Below, one piece after another: positions 8,579-16,714 of a stretch of 64,000 nt of DNA. Position 1 is the stretch's first letter. Each line of letters starts with the position of its first letter. The position numbers and the translations under genes were made by a program. The notes beneath the pieces were generated by a model, which did no database searches, was not told the DNA's origin, and worked only from the letters and a program-made list of their open reading frames with translations. The stretch spans positions 151,642 to 215,641 of the forward strand of contig NZ_WTYB01000003.1 in the NCBI RefSeq assembly GCF_009828055.1, written 5' to 3'. This DNA is from Erythrobacter ramosus (GTDB lineage: Bacteria; Pseudomonadota; Alphaproteobacteria; Sphingomonadales; Sphingomonadaceae).

Positions 8579-10105
8579 TCAATCCTGTCGGGGTCGGGCA
8601 ATATCGAAGGCGACCGTCAGCCGCTCGCCTTGGGGGAAGGGGCGCGTACCATGCCACATGGTGGATGGGAACAGCACCAGACGCCCCGGTTTGGGTTCAA
8701 TCAATTGGAGCTGCGCGAGGCCCGGCACCAGATCGCGTGCCTCGCCGAGCGAGAGCCATCCCGCATGATCATCCGCCCCCCCATGCCGACCAGCGCCCAT
8801 CGTTTCGGGCAGCGCGAGGTACAGGGCCGAACTGAACCATCCCTGCGGGTGGACGTGATCGGTGTGAAACCCGGCGTTCTCCAGTCTGACCGACCACGAT
8901 CCGGCAACCCGGACCGGAGCGCGATTGGCGAGCAGGGTAGGGTGCCCGGCATTAGGTGGGGGAAGTTGGGCGATATGCTGCGCGACGATGGCAAGTAGCC
9001 GCGCCTTGAGATCACGGATTGGCGGCTCGGTACGCAGTAGCAGGTTGCCGTCGGTCTGCGTACCGCCGCGGACCGATTGGTCGAGCGGGGCGGCCTTGGC
9101 ATGATGCAACCCGCGCAAATGGGCAGCCAGCGCGGCGAGTTCTTCGGGCGTAAGGCCGATGTCATAGACCCCGACCAGTCGCGGATCGCCTTCGAGCCAA
9201 TGCGCACGGGGATCGTCTGTCATGCGCCATGCCAGCGACAGATAGGGCCACAGCGCCAAGGCTCCGGGTTGGCTGACGCGGGGTTCGAGCAACGCAGCAG
9301 CGCGCTCTGGTTGGTTCCGGCGGATCAGGTGGCGGGCATACATCCACGCCTCGTTCGGGTCAGCGGGCGGCCCAGCGGCTGCGAAATGCGGATCGGCCGC
9401 GTCCAGCTCGCCGCTTTCCGAAGCGATATGTCCGGTGATCAGGCTGAGCCAGCGTTGCGACCGCAGCACCGCCTTCGCCTGTGACGCTGCGGCGCTGGCG
9501 CGCGGAAGATCGCGGGCTTGCAAGGCGAGTGAAATGGCGAGGTGGTGCAGTTCGGCTGCGCGCGGATGGTGCGCTAGCGCCGCGCCAACGCTGGCAAGCG
9601 GGTCTTCGCCCATCTGTCCGCGCAAACCGGCAAGGCTGCGATGCCCGTCGAGCCAAAGTGGATTAGCGGACAGGATGCTGGTCAGGAGCGCGATGCCCTC
9701 CTCTGCACGGCCCTCGGCGAGCAGTGCGGCGGCCTGGCCCAGCAGGATTCCCCCGTCCCGCGGCGCGAGCGGAGCGGCGGCGGCGAACAGGTCATCGGCG
9801 GGCAGTCCGGCTTCTAGCGCGGTGCGCGCGCGGGAATGAGCGATCAAGCCATCGCGGGGGGCGAGGGCAGCGGCGGCGCGGAAGGCTTCGTAAGCGGTGA
9901 GGCTCTCTCCGCAGGCGCGAGCGGTGAGGCCGAGCAATTGCTGGGACTGCGCATTGTCCGGGTGGCGCGCGGCGAGCCTACGCGCGTGGGGCAGCAGCAA
10001 TTCGGGAAAATCAGCGTTGATGAGGGCAAGGCCCGCACCCAGCGCGGCAGCAGGGTCAGCCAGCGGAAATTGCGCAATCCGGGCGAGGGCTTCGGCGTGC
10101 TGCAA
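8579..10105 (-). CDS. TPR protein with C-terminal putative 2OG-Fe(II) oxygenase domain (second copy)
   Basis: Paralogue of 3592-5274. I place the start at a TTG (10105) because AGGGAACC lies just upstream. The in-frame ATG at 10153 lies inside a strong hairpin (10130-10153) and would add only a basic tail, MAGRKARHFRFREP. From the TTG the product is 508 residues. The N-terminal about 330 residues are TPR-like. The C-terminal domain has DHVHPQGWFSSALYLALP (iron-ligand region, about 413) and FPSTMWHGTRP with ERLTVAFDIA (about 484-497). It lies between the receptor at 10177 and the sulfotransferase at 8572, 6 bp from the latter. It is cytoplasmic by the lack of a signal. Hydroxylation of a protein or peptide is inferred from family only. 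Confidence 0.85.
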   Translation of the reverse strand: MQHAEALARIAQFPLADPAAALGAGLALINADFPELLLPHARRLAARHPDNAQSQQLLGLTARACGESLTAYEAFRAAAALAPRDGLIAHSRARTALEAGLPADDLFAAAAPLAPRDGGILLGQAAALLAEGRAEEGIALLTSILSANPLWLDGHRSLAGLRGQMGEDPLASVGAALAHHPRAAELHHLAISLALQARDLPRASAAASQAKAVLRSQRWLSLITGHIASESGELDAADPHFAAAGPPADPNEAWMYARHLIRRNQPERAAALLEPRVSQPGALALWPYLSLAWRMTDDPRAHWLEGDPRLVGVYDIGLTPEELAALAAHLRGLHHAKAAPLDQSVRGGTQTDGNLLLRTEPPIRDLKARLLAIVAQHIAQLPPPNAGHPTLLANRAPVRVAGSWSVRLENAGFHTDHVHPQGWFSSALYLALPETMGAGRHGGADDHAGWLSLGEARDLVPGLAQLQLIEPKPGRLVLFPSTMWHGTRPFPQGERLTVAFDIARPRQD

Positions 10106-10129
10106 GGTGACTGGTTCCCTGAAACGAAA

Positions 10130-10153
10130 ATGGCGGGCCTTTCGGCCCGCCAT
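10130..10153 (-). terminator. Hairpin between TonB receptor and TPR-oxygenase genes
   Basis: A perfect 10-bp stem (10130-10139 with 10144-10153, GAAA loop on the minus strand) is followed on the minus strand by TTTCGTTTC. It starts 24 bp after the receptor stop codon. The U-tract is interrupted, so it may be a partial terminator or an RNA-stabilising 3' end that lowers expression of the enzyme genes relative to the receptor. Confidence 0.6.
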
Positions 10154-10176
10154 CTCGTGTCTAACGGTTCGGACGC

Positions 10177-13100
10177 TTAGAAATCAAGCGTCACGCCCGC
10201 GAACAGGTAGCGACCAAGCGCATCGTAAGTCTGCGCGAAGACGTTGCCGTTACACGGACCCGCCGGGCAAGCCTGCGAACCGGTCGTCGGCGGCGCCTTG
10301 TCGAGCACGTTGTTGGCGCCGAGGACGAAGTTGAAGTTGTCCCCTGCGTCGAACGTGAAGGTCAGGTCGAAGTAGTTGACGGCATCAAAGCCGGCAGCAC
10401 CCGGACGGGCAACACCGCCCGGCGACGGGCCGGTACCACCGGTGTTGCTCAGGTTAGTGTTGGTCGACACGGAGTCGAGACCGACGCCGTCGAAGTAACG
10501 CCAGCGCACCGAAGCCCCAATTCCGTTACGGAAGTTGAAGCCCACGCGAGCCTGGTGGCGCCATTCGGGGTTCGGCGAACCGCAAACGTTGCCGTACAAA
10601 CCGACGCAATCGAAGGTCTGATCCAGACCCGGGATGGTAACTCCGGTGTCGGTAACCAGCTTATCAAGGTAGGTGCCGAGGAAGTTGAAGGTCAAGGTGC
10701 CGAGATCACCGATTTCGGTGTTGTAGTTCACCTGACCATCAATACCCGAGGTCTTGAAGCCACCGATGTTCTGCGTCACGTTGGTGGTGAAGCCACCAGC
10801 CGAACGCCACAGCGAACCGGTGGGGTCACGGTTGATGAGGCCGCAGAAGAACGGATCCGCCGTTGCGGTACAGGCCGCAAGGATGGTGTCCGAACCGATC
10901 CCGCCAATCGCCTGCGCAATGTCGATGTTGAAGTAATCGACGCTGGCGGTGAAGCCGGGCAGGAAGGTCGGGGTGATCACCACACCAGCGGTGTAGGTAT
11001 CGGCGATTTCGGGCTGCAGGTTGGCATTGCCGCCGACAAAACCGTTATACTGGTCAGCCGGGTTCGGAGCGACGAACTGGCCGACGCTCAGGCCCTGGGC
11101 AAGACAGCCGGTGTTGGCAGCAGTCAGGACGAAGCCCGCACAGGGGTCCGACGAACCGTCAAGCGCGACGAGGTTCGGCGCGAACAGATCCTGCACCGTC
11201 GGTGCACGCACCGCACGGTTGAAACCACCGCGGATGCGGAAGTCACGGATCGGAGCGAACTCACCTTCGATCTTGAAGGTGTCGGTGTTCACGCCGGTGC
11301 TGTAGTCCGAATAACGGTAGCCGCCGGTGACGGTGAAGTCATAGACCCAGCTGTCCTGCGCGATCGGGATACGGACTTCGGTGAAGAATTCCTTCACGTT
11401 GAAGCTGCCGCTGACCGGAAGGGTCGCCGCGCCCTGACCAGCAAGGTCGCCGGTGCTGAAGGCGGAGTCCGAGTTGAACTCAAGGCTTTCCTTGCGGTAT
11501 TCGACACCGAACACCACGTCGACGCCTTGGTCGGCCCAGGGGGTCTTGAGGCCATATTCACCGAGCGAACCCGACAGGAACGCGTTGGCGACCTGCTGGC
11601 TCACGACGCCGCGCGAGAAGCCCGGAGTTGCGAGGTAGGCAGTTGCCGCAGCCGACGGGGTCACAGTGCCCGGCGAGAAGATGTCCCACGGCACGCAGTT
11701 CGGGTCCGTACCGTCGAGCGTCGAACGGCAAACCGGTGTACCGCCGGGGCCGGCGACGACATCGATGGCGCGGCCAAGACGGGTGACCGAGAAGTCGTTC
11801 AGGTAGGTCTGGGCGTAGTTGTTACGACCATACTGGTAGAACGCATCATACGACCAAGCCGGCGACAGATCACCCTTCACACCGATGACGGCGCGATAGC
11901 TGACATGCTGGAGATCGTCCTGACGGCCGCCACCTTCAACGTTACGACGCAGGATCTGAGCGAAACCACGGTTGTAGCTGGTGCCGTCGATCTGATTGAC
12001 GAAGTTGAACGGAGTGGTCGGCAGCAGCGGCTCGCCAAGGCCACGCGCCACGCGGGCGGCGTTTTCAGCGGCAACGTTGCCGGTCACGATGAAGGCGTTA
12101 CTCGGCAGCGGGCTGACGAGCAGGTTGGCGTTGTTGCACAGGGCAGCGCGCTGACCGGCACCCAGCAGCGGGTTGTCGCAGTTGATCGACAGGGTGTTGC
12201 CGAAGTTACCCGACGGAGCGATCTGGGCAACCGTACGGTCGTCCATGAACATGAACTCCATGTACGGCTTGATCGCGCTCGAGATTTCGTAATCGGCGAA
12301 CAGGCCGGCAGTGTAACGTTCGTCCGGGCGCTGGAAGTAGTTCAGCGGACCGAAGTTGAACGGCGTGGTGCCGCCGAGCAGCGTACGGTTCGGGCCGAAC
12401 TGCGCGAGGGTCGAGGTGAAGTCGGCGCCGAAGCCTTCGTTGTAGAACACGGTGCCGGTGGCCGAGGTGGCCGAGCCGCCGCAGTTGTACTGGCGACCAA
12501 GGGTCGTAGTGGCAGCGGCAGTGTTCGCCGAGAGCGAACAAGCCGAGTAATCGCGGCGAGCCTGCAGCACCGGATCGATCTTGCGGTAGCCGAGATAGGC
12601 AGTGACGCGGCCACGGCCATCGTCAAAGCTGCTGCCGAAGGCGAGGGTGCCATCAAAGGTGCCGCCATCGGTGACCATGCCGGTCGGGTAGCCGAAGCGA
12701 CGCGCGTCATTGGCGCCGCGAACGTCGGCCGAGGCGCGGTTGTTGTGGTTGAAGGTACCGTAGTTGAGGTTGACCTTGAACCCTTCGAAGTCGGTATCGA
12801 GGACAAAGTTCACAACGCCCGCGACCGCGTCCGCACCATACACCGACGAAGCACCGCCGGTCAGCACGTCGACGCGCTCGATCAGAGCGGCCGGAATCAT
12901 GTTGATGTCGGGCGACGAAGTCGACGGCGTGCCCGGCGCCATGCGGCGACCGTTAACGAGGACCAGCGTACGCTCGGAACCGAGGCCGCGCAGATCGAGG
13001 GTCGCCGTGCCGGTCGAACCGTTCGAGACGTTACCGCCCTGGCCCGCGAAAACCTGCGGCAGCGAGTTGATGAGATCTTCCACGCGGGTCGTACCGGTGA

Positions 13101-13320
13101 GGGCGAATTCCTCGGCGGTCACGACGGTTACGGGGCTGGCCGATTCCAGGTTCGGCGAACGCAGACGGGTGCCGGTGACGACAATGCCCTGACCCGGCTC
13201 TTCAGCCTCTGCGGTGCTATCGGTGGTAACGTCGGCATCCTGCGCGTAGGCAGGAGCGGCGACAGTCAGGGCGATGACGGCAGTTGCCGCACCAGCCTTG
13301 AGAAGCGCGTGCTTCTTCAT
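10177..13320 (-). CDS. TonB-dependent outer-membrane receptor (second copy)
   Basis: The 1047-residue product starts with a signal peptide (MKKHALLKAG ... APAYAQD), then the plug domain (IVVTGTRLRSPN, SPVTVVTAEEF, TLVLVNGRRMAPG, VLTGGASSVYGADAVAGVVNFV), and a barrel ending FAGVTLDF. The order and motifs match the receptor at 552-3512, but the two differ too much for a recent duplication. GAGGAGGAAGACC precedes the ATG. It is the first gene of the minus-strand set, so receptor and modification enzymes could share a promoter, with the hairpin at 10130-10153 between them. It should act in TonB-driven uptake across the outer membrane; the ligand is unknown. Confidence 0.93.
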   Translation of the reverse strand: MKKHALLKAGAATAVIALTVAAPAYAQDADVTTDSTAEAEEPGQGIVVTGTRLRSPNLESASPVTVVTAEEFALTGTTRVEDLINSLPQVFAGQGGNVSNGSTGTATLDLRGLGSERTLVLVNGRRMAPGTPSTSSPDINMIPAALIERVDVLTGGASSVYGADAVAGVVNFVLDTDFEGFKVNLNYGTFNHNNRASADVRGANDARRFGYPTGMVTDGGTFDGTLAFGSSFDDGRGRVTAYLGYRKIDPVLQARRDYSACSLSANTAAATTTLGRQYNCGGSATSATGTVFYNEGFGADFTSTLAQFGPNRTLLGGTTPFNFGPLNYFQRPDERYTAGLFADYEISSAIKPYMEFMFMDDRTVAQIAPSGNFGNTLSINCDNPLLGAGQRAALCNNANLLVSPLPSNAFIVTGNVAAENAARVARGLGEPLLPTTPFNFVNQIDGTSYNRGFAQILRRNVEGGGRQDDLQHVSYRAVIGVKGDLSPAWSYDAFYQYGRNNYAQTYLNDFSVTRLGRAIDVVAGPGGTPVCRSTLDGTDPNCVPWDIFSPGTVTPSAAATAYLATPGFSRGVVSQQVANAFLSGSLGEYGLKTPWADQGVDVVFGVEYRKESLEFNSDSAFSTGDLAGQGAATLPVSGSFNVKEFFTEVRIPIAQDSWVYDFTVTGGYRYSDYSTGVNTDTFKIEGEFAPIRDFRIRGGFNRAVRAPTVQDLFAPNLVALDGSSDPCAGFVLTAANTGCLAQGLSVGQFVAPNPADQYNGFVGGNANLQPEIADTYTAGVVITPTFLPGFTASVDYFNIDIAQAIGGIGSDTILAACTATADPFFCGLINRDPTGSLWRSAGGFTTNVTQNIGGFKTSGIDGQVNYNTEIGDLGTLTFNFLGTYLDKLVTDTGVTIPGLDQTFDCVGLYGNVCGSPNPEWRHQARVGFNFRNGIGASVRWRYFDGVGLDSVSTNTNLSNTGGTGPSPGGVARPGAAGFDAVNYFDLTFTFDAGDNFNFVLGANNVLDKAPPTTGSQACPAGPCNGNVFAQTYDALGRYLFAGVTLDF

Positions 13321-13667
13321 GGTGGTCTTCCTCCTCTAGGTTTGACCAAGTCAATTTACACTTCAAACGTCAAGGGCGCGCGACAAAACCGAGCCGGTGC
13401 CCTCTCCGACCTGCCGAATGCTCCTTGCCTTTGCGCAGTGCAAACGCAATTCGCCCGGACCTGCCCGCTTGCGCACCGCGTGTTACGCATCTGCAACAGT
13501 TGGAAGTTACCCGATCGCACAGGAGAGCCCGGCATTCTGTCACTTTTGCCCGCTTGATTTGCGCATGGGCCTCCAATAGGCGCATTCCCACAAGCGAGTG
13601 GCGAAGCGAAACTGATTAAGCGCCGCACGCTCGGCCCCTTCGCGGGGGCCTGCCCAAGGAGAGAGAC
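13321..13667. other. Divergent intergenic region between TonB receptor and thiolase genes
   Basis: No gene was found in these 347 bases. It must hold the promoters of the receptor (-) and the thiolase operon (+). Visible elements are a 13-base palindrome TTGACCAAGTCAA at 13342-13354 close to the receptor start, an ATCTGCAA copy at 13489-13496 that matches the palindrome before the other receptor, and a short hairpin (GGCCCC/GGGGCC) near 13632-13649 just before the thiolase ribosome binding site. Promoter boxes could not be fixed with confidence. Confidence 0.5.
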
Positions 13668-14837
13668 ATGACCACAGCCTATATTGTCGAAGCCGTCCGC
13701 ACCGCCGGTGGGCGCCGCGGCGGGCGTTTGGCCGGGGTGCACCCGGTTGACCTGCTGGCGAAATCATTGGACGCGATCGTCGAGCGCAGCGGGATTGATC
13801 CGGCCGCGATCGATGACGTCGTGACCGGATGCGTGTCCCAGGCGGGTGAGCAGGCGATGCAGGTTGGCCGCATGGGCGTGCTCGCCTCGAAGCTGCTCCC
13901 GCAATCGACTCCGGCGGTGACGATTGATCGCCAGTGCGGTTCGAGCCAGCAGGCGATCCAGTTCGCCGCGCAGGCGGTGATGAGCGGAACACAGGACGTT
14001 GTCATCGCCAGCGGCGTCGAAAGCATGACCCGCGTGCCGATGGGCTCCAACGTGACGCTGCACATGAAGGAAGGCCTGTTTGCCAAGGCCGCCGGGCTTG
14101 AGGAAAAGTTCCCCGGCATCAACTTCAGCCAGTTCGTCGGCGCCGAGATGATCGTCAAGAAGCACGGCTTTACCAAGGACGATCTCGACCGTTTTGCCTA
14201 TAGCAGCCACCAGAAGGCCATCGCCGCGACCAAGGCTGGCGCGTTCGAGCGTGAGATCGTCGTCATCGAGATCGAGACTGCCGAAGGCACCCAGTTTCAC
14301 GCCATCGACGAAGGTATCCGCTTCGATGCGACGCTGGAAGGCATTGCGGGGGTCAAGCTGATCAGCCCTGATGGCGCGCTGACGGCGGCCTCGGCAAGCC
14401 AGATCTGCGACGGTTCCTCGGCTGTGCTGGTGGTGTCCGAAGCGGCGCTCAAGGCCCACGGCCTGACCCCGCTCGCTCGCATCCACAACCTGACCGTGAC
14501 TGCGGGTGATCCGGTGATCATGCTGGAAGAGCCGCTGTTTGCGACTGACCGTGCGTTGCAGCGTGCAGGCCTGACCATCGACGACATCGACCTTTACGAA
14601 GTCAACGAAGCCTTCGCGTCTGTCCCGCTGGCATGGCTCAAGCACACCGGCGCCGATCCGGCCAAGCTCAACGTCAACGGCGGCGCGATTGCGCTGGGCC
14701 ACCCTCTGGGTGCGAGCGGCACCAAGCTAATGGCGACGCTTGTTCACGCCCTGCGCGCGCAGGGCAAGAAGTACGGCCTTCAGACCATGTGCGAAGGCGG
14801 CGGTGTCGCCAACGTCACGATCATCGAGGCGCTTTAG
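13668..14837 (+). CDS. Acetyl-CoA C-acyltransferase (thiolase)
   Basis: The 389-residue enzyme is of standard thiolase length. It shows the nucleophilic Cys90 in [11 protein letters not shown], the NEAF motif (about 313-316), His345 in [14 protein letters not shown] and Cys375 in [11 protein letters not shown], so all catalytic elements are intact. It would cleave 3-ketoacyl-CoA with CoA to acetyl-CoA (degradative direction) or condense two acetyl-CoA. GGAGAGAG lies 7 bases before the ATG. It is followed by an SDR dehydrogenase and an enoyl-CoA hydratase, i.e. the three consecutive beta-oxidation-type steps, which favours a role in acyl-CoA breakdown. The chain length or branched substrate is not evident from sequence. 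Confidence 0.92.
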   Translation: MTTAYIVEAVRTAGGRRGGRLAGVHPVDLLAKSLDAIVERSGIDPAAIDDVVTGCVSQAGEQAMQVGRMGVLASKLLPQSTPAVTIDRQCGSSQQAIQFAAQAVMSGTQDVVIASGVESMTRVPMGSNVTLHMKEGLFAKAAGLEEKFPGINFSQFVGAEMIVKKHGFTKDDLDRFAYSSHQKAIAATKAGAFEREIVVIEIETAEGTQFHAIDEGIRFDATLEGIAGVKLISPDGALTAASASQICDGSSAVLVVSEAALKAHGLTPLARIHNLTVTAGDPVIMLEEPLFATDRALQRAGLTIDDIDLYEVNEAFASVPLAWLKHTGADPAKLNVNGGAIALGHPLGASGTKLMATLVHALRAQGKKYGLQTMCEGGGVANVTIIEAL

Positions 14838-14848
14838 AATTTATCTGT

Positions 14849-14925
14849 CACCCCGGCGCAGGCCGGGGCCCGGGGCCGCAAGCGCCCACCTATTCGCTCG
14901 AGATCCCGGCCTTCGCCGGGACAAC
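14849..14925. repeat. Dispersed extragenic palindromic element
   Basis: Two GC-rich hairpin units, CCCCGGCGCAGGCCGGGG (14851-14868) and TCCCGGCCTTCGCCGGGA (14904-14921), lie in inverted order between the thiolase and SDR genes. This form (CCGGCGAAGGCCGG) is familiar as an intergenic repeat in sphingomonad and caulobacter genomes. It probably remains in the thiolase-SDR mRNA, where it could affect stability. Confidence 0.7.
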
Positions 14926-14950
14926 GAAATTTGATTGAGAGGACGATACA

Positions 14951-15736
14951 ATGGAAGTTTCAGCCAACACCCCCGCCGTCGTCACCGGCGGTGCCTCGGG
15001 CCTCGGTGCCGCCACGGCGCGTGCGCTGGCGGCCAAGGGCGCCAAGGTCGCGATCTTCGACATGAACGAGGAAAAGGGCGAAGCGCTCGCCGCGGAAATC
15101 GGCGGCGTGTTCTGCAAGGTCAATGTGACCAGCGATGAAGATGTCGATGCCGGTTTCACCAAGGCGCGCGCGGCCCACGGGCAGGAGCGTATCTTGGTGA
15201 ACTGCGCGGGGATCGGCAACGCGATCAAGACTGCCAGCCGTTCCAAGGAAGATGGCTCGATCAAGCACTTCCCGATTTCGGCGTTCGATTTCGTGATCCA
15301 GGTCAACCTGATCGGCACCTTCCGCTGCATCGCCAAGTCGGCGGCCGGGATGATGAGCCTCGACCCGATGGATGAATTCGGTGAGCGCGGTGCGATCGTC
15401 AATACCGCGTCGGTTGCGGGTGAAGACGGCCAGATCGGTCAGGCGGCGTACTCGGCGTCGAAGGCCGGTGTGATCGGCATGACCCTGCCCATCGCCCGCG
15501 ATCTCATGAACGAAGGCATCCGCGTCAACACCATTCTGCCGGGTATCTTCGACACCCCGCTGCTCGCCGCCGCGCCGCAGAACGTGCGCGATGCGCTGGC
15601 TGCCAGCGTGCCGTTCCCCAAGCGCCTGGGGATGCCGGTGGAATATGCCAAGCTCGCCATGACCATGATCGAAACCGGTTACTTCAACGGCGAAGACGTG
15701 CGTCTGGATGGCGCGATCCGCATGGCGCCGCGTTAA
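14951..15736 (+). CDS. Short-chain dehydrogenase, 3-hydroxyacyl-CoA dehydrogenase type 2-like
   Basis: The 261-residue classical SDR has the NAD-binding TGGASGLG motif (12-19), Asp37 in IFDMNEE that favours NAD+ over NADP+, NCAG (84-87), Ser154 and the YSASK active site (Tyr167, Lys171). Overall it resembles human HSD17B10 / bacterial 3-hydroxyacyl-CoA dehydrogenases of the SDR type (NTASVAG, GQAAYSASKAG, PGIFDTPLL). In this position, between thiolase and enoyl-CoA hydratase, it would oxidise 3-hydroxyacyl-CoA to 3-ketoacyl-CoA. GAGAGG is found upstream of the ATG. A terminator follows. Confidence 0.88.
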   Translation: MEVSANTPAVVTGGASGLGAATARALAAKGAKVAIFDMNEEKGEALAAEIGGVFCKVNVTSDEDVDAGFTKARAAHGQERILVNCAGIGNAIKTASRSKEDGSIKHFPISAFDFVIQVNLIGTFRCIAKSAAGMMSLDPMDEFGERGAIVNTASVAGEDGQIGQAAYSASKAGVIGMTLPIARDLMNEGIRVNTILPGIFDTPLLAAAPQNVRDALAASVPFPKRLGMPVEYAKLAMTMIETGYFNGEDVRLDGAIRMAPR

Positions 15737-15763
15737 GCGTCAGCCCGTCATTACGACACAAGG

Positions 15764-15795
15764 AAAGCCCTCGCTTTTGCGGGGGTTTTCTTTTG
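15764..15795 (+). terminator. Intrinsic terminator after the SDR gene
   Basis: An 11-bp stem (15764-15774 with 15779-15789, TTTT loop, two G-U pairs) runs into TTTTCTTTT. It separates the thiolase-SDR pair from the enoyl-CoA hydratase-marR pair. Confidence 0.8.
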
Positions 15796-15841
15796 TCCGC
15801 AGCGTGGCATCAAAGGAAGCACATAAGGAGAGGGATTTCGC

Positions 15842-16714
15842 ATGACCGAGTACACCCAGATCATCGTCACCAAGGCCGATGGCATCGCCACCATTACCCT
15901 CAACCGGCCGGAAAAGATGAATGCCTACACCCGCACCATGGGTGAGGAGATCATCGCGGCGATGGACGATATCGACGCCGATGATGCGGTGCGGGCGGTG
16001 ATCTTCACCGGCAGCGGCGAACGGGCATTCTGTGCGGGCGCTGACCTCACGCCTGAAGGCGGTGGGCAGGTGTTTTCCGATCCCACGCAGGTCGACGACC
16101 TGTCCGATGCCCGCGTGCGTGACGGTGGGGGGCTGCTGACGCTCAGGCTGTTTGAATCGAAAAAGCCGCTCATCTCCGCCTGCAACGGCGTTGCCGTGGG
16201 CGTGGGCGCGACGATGCAGCTGGCGATGGACATCCGCCTTGCCAGCAGCACCGCGCGTTATGGCTTCGTGTTCGCTCGGCGGGGGATCGTGCCCGAGGCC
16301 GCGTCGAGCTGGTTCTTGCCGCGCCTTGTCGGCATCGCGCAGGCGCTGGAATGGTGCTACACTGGCCGCATCTTCGATGCCGAGGAAGCCAAGACGGGTG
16401 GGCTGGTGCGCTCCATCCATGCACCCGCCGATCTGCTGCCCGCCGCCCATGCGCTCGCCCGCGAGATTGCGGACAACACCTCGGCGATTTCGGTCGCCAT
16501 GACGCGGGCGATGATGTGGCGACTGTCCAGCGCCGATCACCCGATGGAAGCGCACAAGATCGACAGCCGCGCGATCTATCGCCTCAGCCGCGCCGGCGAC
16601 GCGAAGGAGGGGATCGCCAGCTTCCTCGAAAAGCGCAGCCCCAGCTATCCCGGCAAGGTCAGCGCCGACATGCCAGATTTCTACCCCTGGTGGGACGCGC
16701 GCCCTTATGAGTGA
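15842..16714 (+). CDS. Enoyl-CoA hydratase/isomerase (crotonase family)
   Basis: The 290-residue protein shows the two oxyanion-hole segments of crotonases, AFCAGADLT (62-70) and NGVAVGVGATM (115-125), and one of the usual acid residues, Glu152 in RRGIVPEAASSWFLPR. It is longer than typical hydratases by a C-terminal extension ending YPWWDARPYE. It would hydrate trans-2-enoyl-CoA or isomerise a related CoA ester; precise substrate is open. AAGGAGAGGG precedes the ATG at a normal distance. Its last 8 bases overlap the start of the MarR gene (ATGAGTGA), so the regulator is translationally coupled to this enzyme. Confidence 0.88.
   Translation: MTEYTQIIVTKADGIATITLNRPEKMNAYTRTMGEEIIAAMDDIDADDAVRAVIFTGSGERAFCAGADLTPEGGGQVFSDPTQVDDLSDARVRDGGGLLTLRLFESKKPLISACNGVAVGVGATMQLAMDIRLASSTARYGFVFARRGIVPEAASSWFLPRLVGIAQALEWCYTGRIFDAEEAKTGGLVRSIHAPADLLPAAHALAREIADNTSAISVAMTRAMMWRLSSADHPMEAHKIDSRAIYRLSRAGDAKEGIASFLEKRSPSYPGKVSADMPDFYPWWDARPYE

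Noticed and set aside
10555-13557. A 1000-codon open frame on the plus strand, opposite the second TonB receptor
   Set aside because: It is an antisense shadow of GC-rich codons in the receptor gene: no ribosome binding site, Arg/Val/Glu-rich composition without domains, while the minus-strand frame has signal peptide, plug and barrel motifs.
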